Assembly (NCBI GenBank): GCA_004799545.1
Contig: SSMU01000015.1
Coordinates: 1 to 64,000 of the forward strand
Origin: Phenylobacterium sp.
GTDB taxonomy: Bacteria > Pseudomonadota > Alphaproteobacteria > Caulobacterales > Caulobacteraceae
Direction of reading: 5' to 3'
DNA length: 64,000 nucleotides
The position numbers were made by a program, and so were the translations under genes. The notes beneath the pieces are model-generated. The model did no database searches and was not told the DNA's origin. It saw only the letters and a list, made by a program, of their open reading frames with translations. This document shows, one piece after another, positions 53,072-63,054 of the stretch (positions are counted from its first letter, which is position 1; every line of letters starts with the position of its first letter).

Positions 53072-53806
53072 ATGACGGGCCGGTTCAGCACACACATCGG
53101 ATTCCGCCCGATCGATCCGATCCTGCGGCGATTGAAGAGCCTGGCCACCCTGTCCGAGCCCGAGCTCAGCCTGCTTCGGACACTCGGCGAACGGCGCGAA
53201 CGCCATGCGCCGGGCGAGCAGTTGGTCGCGGAGCACGCGAAAGAGCCGCGCCCACGCTTCGTGGTCTCAGGCTGGGCCTGCCGCCAGCGGCTGATGCCCG
53301 ACGGCCGTCGCCAGATCTTCAGCCTGATGCTGCCGGGCGACGACCTGGGCTTCGAGAGCGCGCCGGCCCTGGCCAGCGTCGTCGCCCTCACCGCCCTGGA
53401 GACCGTCGATGGCGCGCCAGCCCTGGACGCCGCGCGCCGGGGCGCAGCGCCCGGCCTCGCCGCAGCCCTGGCCGCCGCCGCGCGGCAGGCGGACGCCCTC
53501 CTGCTGGACCAAGCCGTGCGGCTCGGGCGGCTGACCGCCTTCGAACGGATGGCCCATTTCTTCCTGGAACTGCAGCACCGCCTCGAGATCACCGGCCTCG
53601 GCGATCGTCAGCGGTTCCCCCTACCGCTAACCCAGGAGATCATGGCTGACTCGCTCGGCCTCTCGATCGTGCACGTCAACCGCACCCTGCAACAGCTTCG
53701 CCGAGCCGGGATGATCGAGCTGCGCTCCGGCGTGGCGATCCTCCTGCAGCCCGAGGCGATGACCAAGCTCTGCGACTACCGCGGCGTCGCGAACAAGGCC
53801 GCGTAG
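53072..53806 (+). CDS. Crp/Fnr family transcriptional regulator
   Basis: A 244-residue regulator with an N-terminal cyclic-nucleotide-binding-like domain (residues about 25-140, containing FVVSGWACRQRLMPDGRRQIFSL) and a C-terminal winged HTH (PLTQEIMADSLGLSIVHVNRTLQQLRRAGMI). There are no clustered N-terminal cysteines, so it is not an Fe-S sensor. Its effector is unknown. Start taken at MTGRFSTHIGFRPIDP. The last 31 bp overlap the convergent acyl-CoA synthetase. Confidence 0.85.
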   Translation: MTGRFSTHIGFRPIDPILRRLKSLATLSEPELSLLRTLGERRERHAPGEQLVAEHAKEPRPRFVVSGWACRQRLMPDGRRQIFSLMLPGDDLGFESAPALASVVALTALETVDGAPALDAARRGAAPGLAAALAAAARQADALLLDQAVRLGRLTAFERMAHFFLELQHRLEITGLGDRQRFPLPLTQEIMADSLGLSIVHVNRTLQQLRRAGMIELRSGVAILLQPEAMTKLCDYRGVANKAA

Positions 53807-55191
53807 CGCTCACGCAGCAGGGCCTTCTGCACCTTGCCCATGGCGTTGCGGGGAAGTTCGTCGACGAACACCACCTGCTTAGGCGCCTTGTAGGCCGCGA
53901 GCTGGGCGCGGGCCGCGGCGATCAAGGCCGCCTCTTCAGCCGCCCCGATCACCACCGCCACCACGCCCTCGCCGAAGTCCGGATGCGGCACGCCGATCAC
54001 CGCGCTCTCGACCACGCCCGCCAGCTCGTCGAGCACCAGTTCGACCTCCCTCGGATAGACGTTGTAACCGCCGGAGATGATCAGGTCCTTGGCCCGGCCA
54101 GAGATCCAGACGCGGCCGTCCGGATCGCGGTGGCCGACATCGCCGGTGACGAAGAAGCCGTCGTCGGTGAATTCTTCCCGGGTTTTCTCTGGATTGCGCC
54201 AATACCCTGAGAAGACGCTGGGCCCGCGGATCTCGATGACCCCGGTCTCCTCCCCGCCGCCGACCCTGAGCTCGACGCCGGGCAGCGGATAGCCGACCGA
54301 GCCCGCGATCCGGTCGCCGTCCAGCGGGTTGGAGGTGATGATCACCGCCTCGCTCATGCCGTAGCGTTCGAGGATCCGCTGGCCGGTGCGGTCCTCGAAC
54401 TCGGCGAAGGTCGACGGCAGCAGGGGCGCCGAGCCGGAGATGAACAGCCGCATGTGCGCCGCGGCCTCGCGGGTGAAGCCGGGGTTGGCCAACAGCCGGG
54501 TGTAGAAGGTCGGCACCCCCATCATCACGGTCGCCTTCGCCAGACCGCTGAGCACCTCGGCGTCGGCGAACTTCGGCAGCCAGACCATGGGCGCCCCGCT
54601 CAGGAAGGCGCAGTGCAGGGCCACGAACAGGCCGTGGACGTGGAAGATCGGCAGGGCATGCAACAGCACGTCGTCGGCTGAGAACCCCCAGGTCGCGTGC
54701 AGGGATATGGCGTTGGCGGCCAGCGCCCCGTGGCTCAACATCGCCCCCTTGCTGCGGCCCGTCGTGCCGGAGGTGTAGATGATCGCCGCCAGGTCCGCGG
54801 CGGCGCGGGGGACGGCCAGGTCGAGCGGCTGGGCGCCGTTCGCCTCGGCGACGAAGGCCGGCGGGTCGGTGATGAAGATGCGCGGCTCGGCGTCGGCCTT
54901 GAAGTAGTCGATCTCCGGGCCGGTGTAGGCGGCGTTGAGCGGCAGGAAGACGGCGGCCGCCTTCAGCACCCCCAAGTAGACCATCACCGCCGCGGCGCTC
55001 TTCTCGGCCTGCAGGGCGACCCGGTCGCCGGGCTCGACCCCCAGGGCGATCAGCCGCCCCGCCACCTGCGCCGCCCCGGCCTCCAATGCGCCATAGCTGA
55101 TGGCGGCCCCGTCGCTCATCAGGAAGCAGGGCTTGGTCCGGTCGGCCGGGAAGCCCGCGGCCAGCAGCTCGTAGAGATTGGCCGATGTCAC
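53776..55191 (-). CDS. matB: Malonyl-CoA synthetase (MatB-like AMP-dependent ligase)
   Basis: Activates malonate to malonyl-CoA using ATP. The 471-residue ANL enzyme has AIIYTSGTTGRSKGAMLSHG (P-loop A3), ERYGMSEAVI (A5), FFVTGDVGHRDPDGRVWISGRAKDLI (A8) and the catalytic Lys in PRNAMGKVQK. The N-terminal AVFLPLNAAYTGPEIDYFKADAEP matches MatB. Other acyl-CoA substrates remain possible. GTG start overlaps the stop of the upstream DUF1330 gene by 4 bp. Confidence 0.8.
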   Translation of the reverse strand: MTSANLYELLAAGFPADRTKPCFLMSDGAAISYGALEAGAAQVAGRLIALGVEPGDRVALQAEKSAAAVMVYLGVLKAAAVFLPLNAAYTGPEIDYFKADAEPRIFITDPPAFVAEANGAQPLDLAVPRAAADLAAIIYTSGTTGRSKGAMLSHGALAANAISLHATWGFSADDVLLHALPIFHVHGLFVALHCAFLSGAPMVWLPKFADAEVLSGLAKATVMMGVPTFYTRLLANPGFTREAAAHMRLFISGSAPLLPSTFAEFEDRTGQRILERYGMSEAVIITSNPLDGDRIAGSVGYPLPGVELRVGGGEETGVIEIRGPSVFSGYWRNPEKTREEFTDDGFFVTGDVGHRDPDGRVWISGRAKDLIISGGYNVYPREVELVLDELAGVVESAVIGVPHPDFGEGVVAVVIGAAEEAALIAAARAQLAAYKAPKQVVFVDELPRNAMGKVQKALLRERYAALFATPR

Positions 55192-55508
55192 GGCGCCACG
55201 CCGTCCACCACATAGACGGTCGAGGTCGAGCTGGCGTCGCGCACCGGCAGGATCTCTGCGTACGCCGCCGAGTTGCGCCAGGCCCGCGCCGCCTCCCGGC
55301 TGGGGAAGCGGATGATCACCACCCGGTTGCCGGGCGAGGCGCCCCACAGCGCCTCCGGCGCCCCGCCACGCACGAGGATCTCCCCGCCGTGCGCCTTGAT
55401 GATCGGCAGGGCCGCCTGGGCGTAGGTCATGAACATCGTTTGGTCGGTGACCTCGATCTGGTTGATCACATAGGCCGGCGGCCCCGCCTCGATCGACGTC
55501 TCGCTCAT
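55188..55508 (-). CDS. DUF1330 family protein
   Basis: A 106-residue protein with DUF1330 features: PAYVINQIEVTDQTMFMTYAQAALPII near the N-terminus and NRVVIIRFPSREAARAWRNSAAYAEI. This is a ferredoxin-like barrel of unknown function. It is translationally coupled to the malonyl-CoA synthetase by a GTGA overlap, so the two are functionally linked. Confidence 0.82.
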   Translation of the reverse strand: MSETSIEAGPPAYVINQIEVTDQTMFMTYAQAALPIIKAHGGEILVRGGAPEALWGASPGNRVVIIRFPSREAARAWRNSAAYAEILPVRDASSTSTVYVVDGVAP

Positions 55509-55518
55509 CTCGCTATCC

Positions 55519-58215
55519 TCAGCCGGTGTTCCGCAAGCCCGCGGCGATGCCGTTGATGGTCAGGTGGATGCCCTCGCGGACCTCCTCCTCGTCGCCGTCG
55601 CCGGTGCGCAGGCGCCGCAAGAGCTCGATCTGCAGGTGGTTCAGCGGGTCGATGTAGGGCAGGCGCGAACGGATCATCGCCGCCAGGTCGGGGTTCTTTT
55701 CCAACAGGGCGGTCTGGCCGGTGATCGCCAGCAGGGCCTCGCAGGTGCGGTCCCACTCCGCTTGGATCTGCTCGAAGACCGTGTGGGCCAGGGCCTCGTC
55801 CTGCACCAGGCCGGCATAGCGCCGCGCGATGCCGAGGTCGGCCTTAGCCAGCACCATCTCCATGTTGTCCAGCGTCGTAGCGAAGAACGGCCAGGCCTGC
55901 TGCATCTCGCGCAGCGCTTCGATCGAAACGCCTGCCTTGGCCACCGCCGAGCCAAAGCCGTACCAGCCCGGCACCATGGCCCGCGACTGCGACCAGGAGA
56001 ACACCCACGGGATGGCCCGGAGCGTCTGCAGGCTGCGCCCCGCGGCGCGCGACGCCGGCCGGCTGCCGATGTTGAGGTCGGCGATCTCGCTGATCGGGGT
56101 GGCCTCGTAGAAGAAGTCGACGAAGTTCGGCGTCTCGAACACCAGGCCGCGGTAGGCGGCCATGGCGGCGCGGGCCAGGGCGTCCATCGCCTTGCCGTGC
56201 GGCGGCGCGACCTCTCCGCCCGCGCTCTTGCGCAGCGAAGCCAGCACCACCCCGGCGGTCAGCGTCTCCAGGCTCTGCCGGGCGATCTCCGGATCGGCGT
56301 ATTTGTTGGACACCACCTCGCCCTGTTCGGTGATGCGGATGCGGCCGTTGACCGTCCCCTGCGGCTGGGCGAGCAGCGCCTCGAAGCTGGAGCCGCCGCC
56401 CCGGCCCACCGCACCGCCGCGGCCGTGGAACAGCTGCAGCTGCAGCCCCTGGCCGCCGACCACCGCGCAGAGCGCGCGGCTGGCCTTGTGCAGCTCCCAG
56501 CTGGAGGTCAGGTAGCTGCCGTCCTTGTTGGAGTCCGAATAGCCGATCATCACTTCCTGGCGGCCGATCGGCGCCAGTAGCTCGCGCACCAATGGCGTCT
56601 CCAGGTAGCGGGCCATGGTCTTGGGCGCGGCGCGCAGGTCCTCGATGGTCTCGAACAGCGGCTCGGCGAACACCTCGGCGGTGGGCGGGGCGCCCGGCGT
56701 AAACAGCCCCACCTCCTTCAGCAGCAGGAAGACCTCCAAGAGGTCCGAGACCGACTGGGTGTTGGAGACGATGTAGCGGCGGATGGTCTCCGGCCCGTAG
56801 CGCCGCTTCACCTCGGCGGCGGCGGCCAGCACGCCGTACTCCCGCTCGGTCTCCTCGCTGTAGGTCAGGTAGGCCGAGCGCAGCGGCCGGCTGTTGGCCA
56901 GCTCCTTCTGCAGCAGCGCGCAGCGGGCGGCCTCGTCCAGCGCTTCGTAGTCGGGGCAGGCGCCGGCCGACTTCAAGAGCTCGGCGATGACCCGGGCATG
57001 GATCGCCGAGTTCTGGCGCATGTCGAGAGTCGCCAGGTGGAAGCCGAACACGTCCACCGCCCGGATCAGGTCCGGGAGCGGCCCTTGCGCGAAGGCCGCG
57101 CCGTGCTCGGCCACCAGGGAGTCCAGCACCACCTGCAGGTCAGCGGTCAGCGCCTCAGGGCTGGCGTAGGGCTCGGCCGGCCCGGCCGGCGGCCGCGACG
57201 GCGGCTCGCCGGTCAGCGCCAGGTGGGTCGCCGCGAGCCGAGCATAGACCCCGGCCAGGGCCCGCCGGTAGGGCTCCTCGGCCCGGTGCGGCGAGGCGTC
57301 CGGCGAGACGTCGGCCAGGGCCTGCAGCTCAGGCGTCACCTCGGTGAGCCGGCTGGAGATCGACAGTTCCGCGCCCAGCTCGTGCGTGCAGCGCAGATAG
57401 AGGCCGAGCGCCGCCTTGGCCTGCCGGCGGATCGCCTGGCGCAGCACCTCGGCCGTGACATAGGGGTTGCCGTCGCGGTCGCCGCCGACCCAGGACCCGA
57501 CCCTGAGGAAACTCGGCAGGTCCTCCTCGCCCAGCACCTCGCGCCAATGGTCGTAGAGGGTCGGAAGCGCGCTGAGGAAACTCCGCTCGAAGAACGAGAC
57601 CGCGTTCTCGATCTCGTCGCCGACCTCGGGCTTCACCGAGCGCAGCAGGCTGGTGCGCCAGAAGATCGAGACCTCGCGGACCAGTTCCCGCTCGATGGCG
57701 GCGCGCTCGGCGTCGGTATGGGCGCGGTCGAAGGCGTCCAGCTCGTCGGCTACCGCGCTCTGCCGGTCCAGCACGCTCTTGCGGCGCACCTCGCTCGGAT
57801 GGGCGGTGATCACCGGGGCGATCAGCCCCTGGCGGATCAGCTCGACCACCGTCTCGCGGTCCACGCCCTCGGCGCTCAGCGCCCGCAGGGCGCCGGCCAG
57901 GGTGTCGGCGCGCGCGTCGCCGCTGCGGCCGCGCCGCCGCTGGATCTGGTCCTCGGCGATGTTGGTGATCTGCAGGAAGCAGGCGAAGGAATGCACGAAG
58001 CGCACGGTGTCGGATAGCGACAGCCCGCCAAGCCGCTCGGCCATCAGCCGCGCGGCCTCGCTGGTGCCCTCGCGGTGGAAGCCCACCGAGGCCTGGCGGA
58101 TCTCCTCGATCTGGTTGAACACCGCCTCGCCGTCCTGCGCGCGGATCACGTCGCCGAGGACGCGGCCGAGGAACCGCACGGTGGCGCGGAGCTGGTCGGG
58201 GAGGGACTGGCTCAT
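55519..58215 (-). CDS. ppc: Phosphoenolpyruvate carboxylase
   Basis: Carboxylates phosphoenolpyruvate to oxaloacetate, an anaplerotic reaction. The 898-residue protein has the catalytic His in VITAHPSEVRR, SWVGGDRDGNPYV, the mobile loop GYSDSNKDGSYL and the Gly-rich FHGRGGAVGRGGG; it ends NGIAAGLRNTG, the C-terminal signature. Length and motifs are normal. Start at MSQSLPDQLRATV. Confidence 0.96.
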   Translation of the reverse strand: MSQSLPDQLRATVRFLGRVLGDVIRAQDGEAVFNQIEEIRQASVGFHREGTSEAARLMAERLGGLSLSDTVRFVHSFACFLQITNIAEDQIQRRRGRSGDARADTLAGALRALSAEGVDRETVVELIRQGLIAPVITAHPSEVRRKSVLDRQSAVADELDAFDRAHTDAERAAIERELVREVSIFWRTSLLRSVKPEVGDEIENAVSFFERSFLSALPTLYDHWREVLGEEDLPSFLRVGSWVGGDRDGNPYVTAEVLRQAIRRQAKAALGLYLRCTHELGAELSISSRLTEVTPELQALADVSPDASPHRAEEPYRRALAGVYARLAATHLALTGEPPSRPPAGPAEPYASPEALTADLQVVLDSLVAEHGAAFAQGPLPDLIRAVDVFGFHLATLDMRQNSAIHARVIAELLKSAGACPDYEALDEAARCALLQKELANSRPLRSAYLTYSEETEREYGVLAAAAEVKRRYGPETIRRYIVSNTQSVSDLLEVFLLLKEVGLFTPGAPPTAEVFAEPLFETIEDLRAAPKTMARYLETPLVRELLAPIGRQEVMIGYSDSNKDGSYLTSSWELHKASRALCAVVGGQGLQLQLFHGRGGAVGRGGGSSFEALLAQPQGTVNGRIRITEQGEVVSNKYADPEIARQSLETLTAGVVLASLRKSAGGEVAPPHGKAMDALARAAMAAYRGLVFETPNFVDFFYEATPISEIADLNIGSRPASRAAGRSLQTLRAIPWVFSWSQSRAMVPGWYGFGSAVAKAGVSIEALREMQQAWPFFATTLDNMEMVLAKADLGIARRYAGLVQDEALAHTVFEQIQAEWDRTCEALLAITGQTALLEKNPDLAAMIRSRLPYIDPLNHLQIELLRRLRTGDGDEEEVREGIHLTINGIAAGLRNTG

Positions 58216-58251
58216 GGGCCGCACCGAAAGCACGAACCCGGGCCCTCGTCA

Positions 58252-60771
58252 CTAGTCCGTGCGCAGGGCCGCGGCCGGTCTTTGCGACAGCGCCTGGAAG
58301 GCGGCCAGCAAGCCGCCGGCCCCAGCCAAGGCCGCCGCGCCGGCCAGCAGGACCGCGATGCCCTTCCAGTCGACGCTCCAATGGGCGTGGAACACCCGCA
58401 CCACCACCGGCCAGGCTGCGGCGTAGCCCAGCAACACGCCGGCCGCCCCCGCCACCACGCCCACCGCGCCGTACTCCAGCACATAGGCGGCCAGGATCTG
58501 CGCCCGCGAGGCGCCCAGCACCTTCAGCGTCGCGGCCTCCCGCGCCCGCTCCCGGGCCCGCGCCGCGATCGCTCCGGCCAGCACCAGCAGGCCGGCCAGC
58601 GCCGCCACCGCCGCCGCCCCCCGCACCGCCAGCGCCACCTTGTTGAACAGCGCCGTCGCGGTCTCCAGCTGGTCGCGGACCGAGATCACGCTGACCTGCG
58701 GGAAGCCGGCGGCCAGCGCATGGGTCACCCGCGCCTCCGCCGCCCGCGAGGCCTTGGCGATCGCCACCTGGTGCAGGTTCGCGCCCTGCAGGGCGTTCGC
58801 CGAGACCACCAGCGGGAAGCTCGCGCCGAAGCTGCCGAACTCCACCTTGCGGAGCGCCGCCACATGGGTGTCGATCTCATTGCCCAGCACCGAGACGGTC
58901 ACCGCGTCACCCACCTTGATGTGCGCCGCCCGCGCCACATCCTCGTCGAGCGCCAGCTGGGGCGGCCCGGCGTAATTTGCGGGCCACCAGTGGCCGTCGG
59001 TGATCTGCGGGTTCGGCGGCTCTGCCCCCAGCGCCGACATGGAGACGTCGTTGTCGTAGGCCCAGCGCTCGCTCTGTGGCAGGCGGGCGGTGTCGACGGC
59101 CGCGCCGCGGACCTTGATGATCCGGCCGGTGATGAACGGGAAGCGCAGGTAGTTGGCCGGGGTCAGCGGCTCGCCGAACGCGCGGGCCACCACCGCATCG
59201 AAAGCGGTGGCCCGGTCGCCGGGGATGTCGGCGAACACCAGGGCGGGCGCGGTCTGCGGCGCGACCTCGGCGACCTCGGCCAAGAGGCTCGACTGGATCA
59301 GCACCACGCAGGCCAGCAGGCCGACGCCCAGGCCGATGGCCGGCGAGGCGGTCCGCGCCGCCGAGTGCGGGCCCGCCAGGTTGGCCAGGCCGATGCGCAC
59401 CGGTCCGCGCGCCCCGATCCTGGCCTTGCCGGCCAGCTTCGCCGCGCCCCAGCCGAGCAGCCAGAGCAGGCCGAAGGCGACCGTGACCCCGCCGATCATC
59501 GCGCCCGCCGCGCGCGGCGTCGGCGCGGTCACGATGGCCAGGCCCGCGAGCCCCGCCGCCGCCAGGATCGCGCCCACGATCTCCGGGCCAAAGGTCAGGC
59601 CGCCGGCCAGGTCGCTGCGGAACAGGCTGGCGGGCGGCGTGGCCCGCGCCCGGGCCAGGGGCGCCAGGGAGAAGGCCGCTGCGGCCAGCAGGCCGAAGAC
59701 GCCGGCCTTGACCAGCGGCCAGGGATAGATGGCGAACAGGGCCGGGAACGGCAGGCTGTTCTTCACCACCGCGCCCAGGGCCAGGGGCGCGAGCGCGCCG
59801 GCCACCAGACCGATGCCGACCCCCAGCGCCGCCAGCACCCCGATCTGGATCAGGTAGAGGTCACGGATCAGCGCCCCCTCGGCGCCCAGCGCCTTCAGCG
59901 TGGCGATGGCCGGCTTGCGGGCCTCCAGGAAGGCGCTCACCGCCCCGAACACGCCCAGGCCCCCGGCCACCAGCGAGGCCAGGCCGATGAAGCCCAGGAA
60001 GTATTCCAGCTGGTCGATCACCTTCTTCGCGCCTGGCGCGGCGTCGCTGCGGTCGCGGATGCGGAAATTGCGGTCGGGCAAGGCCTTGCGGATCGCCGCC
60101 ATCGCGGCCTTCGGCTGGCCGCCGGGCGGCAGGGCGATCCGCACGGTCTCGCTGAACGGCAGGCCGGCGCTGAGGAACCCACCCTGCTCGAGCGCCCCCA
60201 CCCGGGTCAGGACGCGCGGGCCCAGCGCGAAGCCGCGGCCCAGCCGGTCCGGTTCGTCCAGCAGCACCGCCCGGGCGATGATCGGCACATTGCCGGCCAG
60301 GAACCGGTCGCCCAATTTGATGTGCAGCCGGTCGAGCAGCTCCTGCTCCACCGCCGCCCCCCAGGCGCCGTTCTCCGGCGTCATGGCCGCGGCGAGCGAA
60401 GGCGCGCCCCGCACGGTCACCTGCCCGGCCAGCGGGTAGTCGCCGGCCACGCCGCGGAACTCCACCAGCCGCCGATCCCCCGCCGCCGACTGGGCCATGG
60501 CCCGGCTGCCGATCGCGTAGGAGACCCGGCCCAGCCGGGCGAACGCCGCCTGTTCGGCCGGGGCGAACTGACGCAGCGACACCGAGATCGCCACATCGCC
60601 GCCCAGGATCTCGCGCGCCTGGCTGGCCAGGCCCTCGCGGAAGGCCTCGGCCGTCGAGCCGGCCGCGGCGATCGCCGCGACGCCAAGCGCCAGGCAGGCC
60701 AGGAAGATGCGGAAGCCGCGCACGCCGGAGCGCAGCTCGCGGGCGGCGAAGCGCAGCGGCAGGGGGATCAT
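58252..60771 (-). CDS. ybbP: ABC transporter permease of the YbbP/FtsX type
   Basis: An 839-residue inner-membrane permease with an N-terminal helix, a large periplasmic MacB-like region, a middle set of helices and a second FtsX unit at the C-terminus (LVLAGAIAARARERAREAATLKVLGASRAQI). It starts [16 protein letters not shown]. In E. coli the ybbA-ybbP pair lies next to tesA, as here. Function is lipid or lipoprotein-related in relatives but not proven. It overlaps the ATPase gene by 4 bp. Confidence 0.88.
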   Translation of the reverse strand: MIPLPLRFAARELRSGVRGFRIFLACLALGVAAIAAAGSTAEAFREGLASQAREILGGDVAISVSLRQFAPAEQAAFARLGRVSYAIGSRAMAQSAAGDRRLVEFRGVAGDYPLAGQVTVRGAPSLAAAMTPENGAWGAAVEQELLDRLHIKLGDRFLAGNVPIIARAVLLDEPDRLGRGFALGPRVLTRVGALEQGGFLSAGLPFSETVRIALPPGGQPKAAMAAIRKALPDRNFRIRDRSDAAPGAKKVIDQLEYFLGFIGLASLVAGGLGVFGAVSAFLEARKPAIATLKALGAEGALIRDLYLIQIGVLAALGVGIGLVAGALAPLALGAVVKNSLPFPALFAIYPWPLVKAGVFGLLAAAAFSLAPLARARATPPASLFRSDLAGGLTFGPEIVGAILAAAGLAGLAIVTAPTPRAAGAMIGGVTVAFGLLWLLGWGAAKLAGKARIGARGPVRIGLANLAGPHSAARTASPAIGLGVGLLACVVLIQSSLLAEVAEVAPQTAPALVFADIPGDRATAFDAVVARAFGEPLTPANYLRFPFITGRIIKVRGAAVDTARLPQSERWAYDNDVSMSALGAEPPNPQITDGHWWPANYAGPPQLALDEDVARAAHIKVGDAVTVSVLGNEIDTHVAALRKVEFGSFGASFPLVVSANALQGANLHQVAIAKASRAAEARVTHALAAGFPQVSVISVRDQLETATALFNKVALAVRGAAAVAALAGLLVLAGAIAARARERAREAATLKVLGASRAQILAAYVLEYGAVGVVAGAAGVLLGYAAAWPVVVRVFHAHWSVDWKGIAVLLAGAAALAGAGGLLAAFQALSQRPAAALRTD

Positions 60772-61484
60772 GCGGAGGTCAGCTGGTCTGGCGCCACGCG
60801 GCCGTCGCGCAGCCGCACCTGCCGGTCGGCGCGGGCCGCCAGGGCCTCGTCGTGGGTGACCAGCACCATCGCCGCCCCGGTCAGCGCCACCAGCTCGAAC
60901 ATCAGCTCGGCCACGTGACGGGCGTTGGCGGCGTCGAGGTTGCCGGTGGGCTCGTCGGCGAACAGCAGCTTCGGCTGCGAGGCCAGCGCCCGGGCGAGCG
61001 CCACCCGCTGCTGCTCGCCGCCGGAGAGCTGGTGCGGATAGTGGTGGCCGCGGGCCGAGAGGCCGACGCGCTCCAGCCAGTCGCGGGCGGTCGCCGTCGC
61101 GCCCCGCTCGCCGGCGATCTCCAGCGGCGCGGCGACGTTCTCGGCCGCGGTCATGTTGGGCAACAGGTGAAAGGACTGGAAGACCAGGGAGACCCGGCCG
61201 CGCCTCAAGCGCGCCCGGCCGTCCTCGTCGAGCTTCGCCAGGTCCTGGCCGAACAGCAGGACACGCCCCCCGGTCGGCCGCTCCAGCCCGGCGGCCACCG
61301 CAATCAGCGAGGACTTGCCCGATCCCGACGGCCCCACCAGGGCCACGCGCTCGCCGGCGCCCACGGCGACGTCGAGGCCGCGCAGGATCTCCACCGGCCC
61401 GGCCGGCGACGGGAGGGTGAGCGAGACATCTTCGAGGATCAGCGGATCTGGATCGGACACGGTTTCGGATGCTGTATCTGGCAA
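60768..61484 (-). CDS. ybbA: ABC transporter ATP-binding protein of the YbbA type
   Basis: A 238-residue LolD/MacB-like ATPase. Walker [10 protein letters not shown], signature [15 protein letters not shown], Walker [13 protein letters not shown] and the H-loop [10 protein letters not shown] are all present. Start chosen at a TTG preceded by GAGGG (7 nt); TTG at 61520 and GTG at 61460 are alternatives. It is divergent from tesA and pairs with the FtsX-type permease downstream. Confidence 0.88.
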   Translation of the reverse strand: MPDTASETVSDPDPLILEDVSLTLPSPAGPVEILRGLDVAVGAGERVALVGPSGSGKSSLIAVAAGLERPTGGRVLLFGQDLAKLDEDGRARLRRGRVSLVFQSFHLLPNMTAAENVAAPLEIAGERGATATARDWLERVGLSARGHHYPHQLSGGEQQRVALARALASQPKLLFADEPTGNLDAANARHVAELMFELVALTGAAMVLVTHDEALAARADRQVRLRDGRVAPDQLTSA

Positions 61485-61540
61485 GCGGGGACCCTCAGGC
61501 GTTCCACAACGGTTCAGCAAGTCCTAGATAGGACGAGCCG

Positions 61541-62185
61541 ATGGCTGACACACGATCCCGTTTCATCTCCCGCCGCGCGATGATCGCCAGCGGACTGGCC
61601 GCCCTCCCCGTCCGCGCGCTCGCGGCCAACGGGCAGGTGGTGACCATCCTGGGCGATTCCATCACCGCAGGCCTCGGCCTGCCGGGCGGCCAGGCCCTGC
61701 CCAACCAGCTGCACCTGGCGCTGCTGAAGCTCGGCGTGGCCAACATCGTGCGCGGCGCCGGGGTCTCCGGCGACACCACGGCCGAGGGCCTGGGCCGCAT
61801 GGACTTCAGCATCCGCGCCGATAGCGCCGTGGTGGTGATCGCGCTCGGAGGCAACGACCTCCTGCAGGGCCTCGATCCGAAGACCAGCCGGGCCAACCTC
61901 GACCACATCATCCGCCGGCTGAAGGAACGTCATAAGGGGATCGTGCTGGCCGGCATCGCCGCTCCATCGCAGATCGGCGCCGGCTATGCCCACGACTTCA
62001 ACGCGGTGTTCACCGGCCTGGCCGCCGAGCATCACGTCGCGCTCTATCCGGACCTGCTGGCCGGGGTGGGCCGCAACCCGGCCCTGCTGCAGGGCGACGG
62101 CATCCATCCGAACGCCAGGGGCGTGCTGATCATCGCAGGCCGCCTGGCGCCGGTGGTGGCGAAAGTGTTGAGGGAACAGCCCTAA
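61541..62185 (+). CDS. tesA: Arylesterase / lysophospholipase L1-type thioesterase (SGNH hydrolase)
   Basis: A 214-residue SGNH hydrolase in the periplasm. The N-terminus carries a signal peptide with a twin-Arg stretch (ISRRAMIASGLAALP). The catalytic Ser40 is in GDSITAG (block I), with NIVRGAGVSGDTTAEGL, ALGGNDLLQG (block III) and the Asp/His in DGIHPNARG (block V). The tesA, ybbA, ybbP gene order matches E. coli. Confidence 0.9.
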   Translation: MADTRSRFISRRAMIASGLAALPVRALAANGQVVTILGDSITAGLGLPGGQALPNQLHLALLKLGVANIVRGAGVSGDTTAEGLGRMDFSIRADSAVVVIALGGNDLLQGLDPKTSRANLDHIIRRLKERHKGIVLAGIAAPSQIGAGYAHDFNAVFTGLAAEHHVALYPDLLAGVGRNPALLQGDGIHPNARGVLIIAGRLAPVVAKVLREQP

Positions 62186-62195
62186 GGCTAAGCTC

Positions 62196-62870
62196 CTAGT
62201 AGGAGCCCTTGCGCAGCAGCACGGCCGGGACCGTGGCGGCGATGATCATGCCGTCCAGCATCAGGTTGCGCCGCTTGGCGTAGACGCAGTCCAGGGCGAC
62301 GCGGGTGCGGTAGGTGGTGTCGTTGCGGCCGCTCACCTGCCACAGGCCGGTGATGCCGGGCTTCACGGCGCAGTAGCTGTCGAACCGGCGGCCGTACTTG
62401 ACGATCTCGGCGTCGACGATCGGGCGCGGGCCGACCAGGCTCATCTCGCCCCTCAGCACGTTGAACAGCTGTGGCAGCTCGTCGAGGCTCGACTTGCGCA
62501 GGAAGGCGCCCAGCTTGGTGACGCGGGGATCGTCGCGCAGCTTGTGGTCCTTCTCCCATTCCGCGCGGGCGGCGGGGTCGGAGGCCAGCAGGGCGTTCAG
62601 CCGCCGCTCGGCGTCCACCGCCATGGAGCGGAACTTGAGGCAGTAGAAGTAGCGGCCGCCGCGGCCGATGCGCCGGTGGGCGAACACCATGGGCCCGCCG
62701 TCCTGCATGAAGACGGCCAGGGCCACGCCCAGCATGACCGGGGCCAGAAAGATCAAGGCGACGATCGCCAGCAGAGCGTTCATCGCCTCGGTGAGGGTCT
62801 CGTCGAGGGACTGTCGCGTCTGTCGCTGTCGCGCGACGGGAATCGCGGACGCATAAAGGATTTCGGACAT
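62196..62870 (-). CDS. Undecaprenyl-phosphate sugar-phosphate transferase (initiating)
   Basis: A 224-residue short polyprenyl-phosphate hexose-1-phosphate transferase. One membrane helix ([23 protein letters not shown]) precedes [46 protein letters not shown] and [12 protein letters not shown], the bacterial sugar-transferase signature. It starts exopolysaccharide or holdfast-type glycan assembly on the lipid carrier (family role). An ATG at 62903 would add 11 residues. It is divergent from a glycosyltransferase. Confidence 0.87.
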   Translation of the reverse strand: MSEILYASAIPVARQRQTRQSLDETLTEAMNALLAIVALIFLAPVMLGVALAVFMQDGGPMVFAHRRIGRGGRYFYCLKFRSMAVDAERRLNALLASDPAARAEWEKDHKLRDDPRVTKLGAFLRKSSLDELPQLFNVLRGEMSLVGPRPIVDAEIVKYGRRFDSYCAVKPGITGLWQVSGRNDTTYRTRVALDCVYAKRRNLMLDGMIIAATVPAVLLRKGSY

Positions 62871-63054
62871 CGGTTTCGATCGGAAGCTGGCTGGCGGAGC
62901 CATTCCCCGCCATAGAACGAGCCGACAACCGACGGTCACGGTGGCAAGTTCCGGCGCCTCAGAAAAACATCCACAGACCCATAGAACCTTGGCCGCCGAC
63001 GCGTGTTTAGACGCTCGACCACCGGACCCAGCGCCGGTGAGCGGGAGATTTTGG

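Noticed and set aside
58075..60918. Open frame of 947 codons antisense to the FtsX-type permease
   Set aside because: Same strand-shadow effect; dominated by Arg, Gln, His and Gly with no motif, while the opposite frame has clear transporter features.
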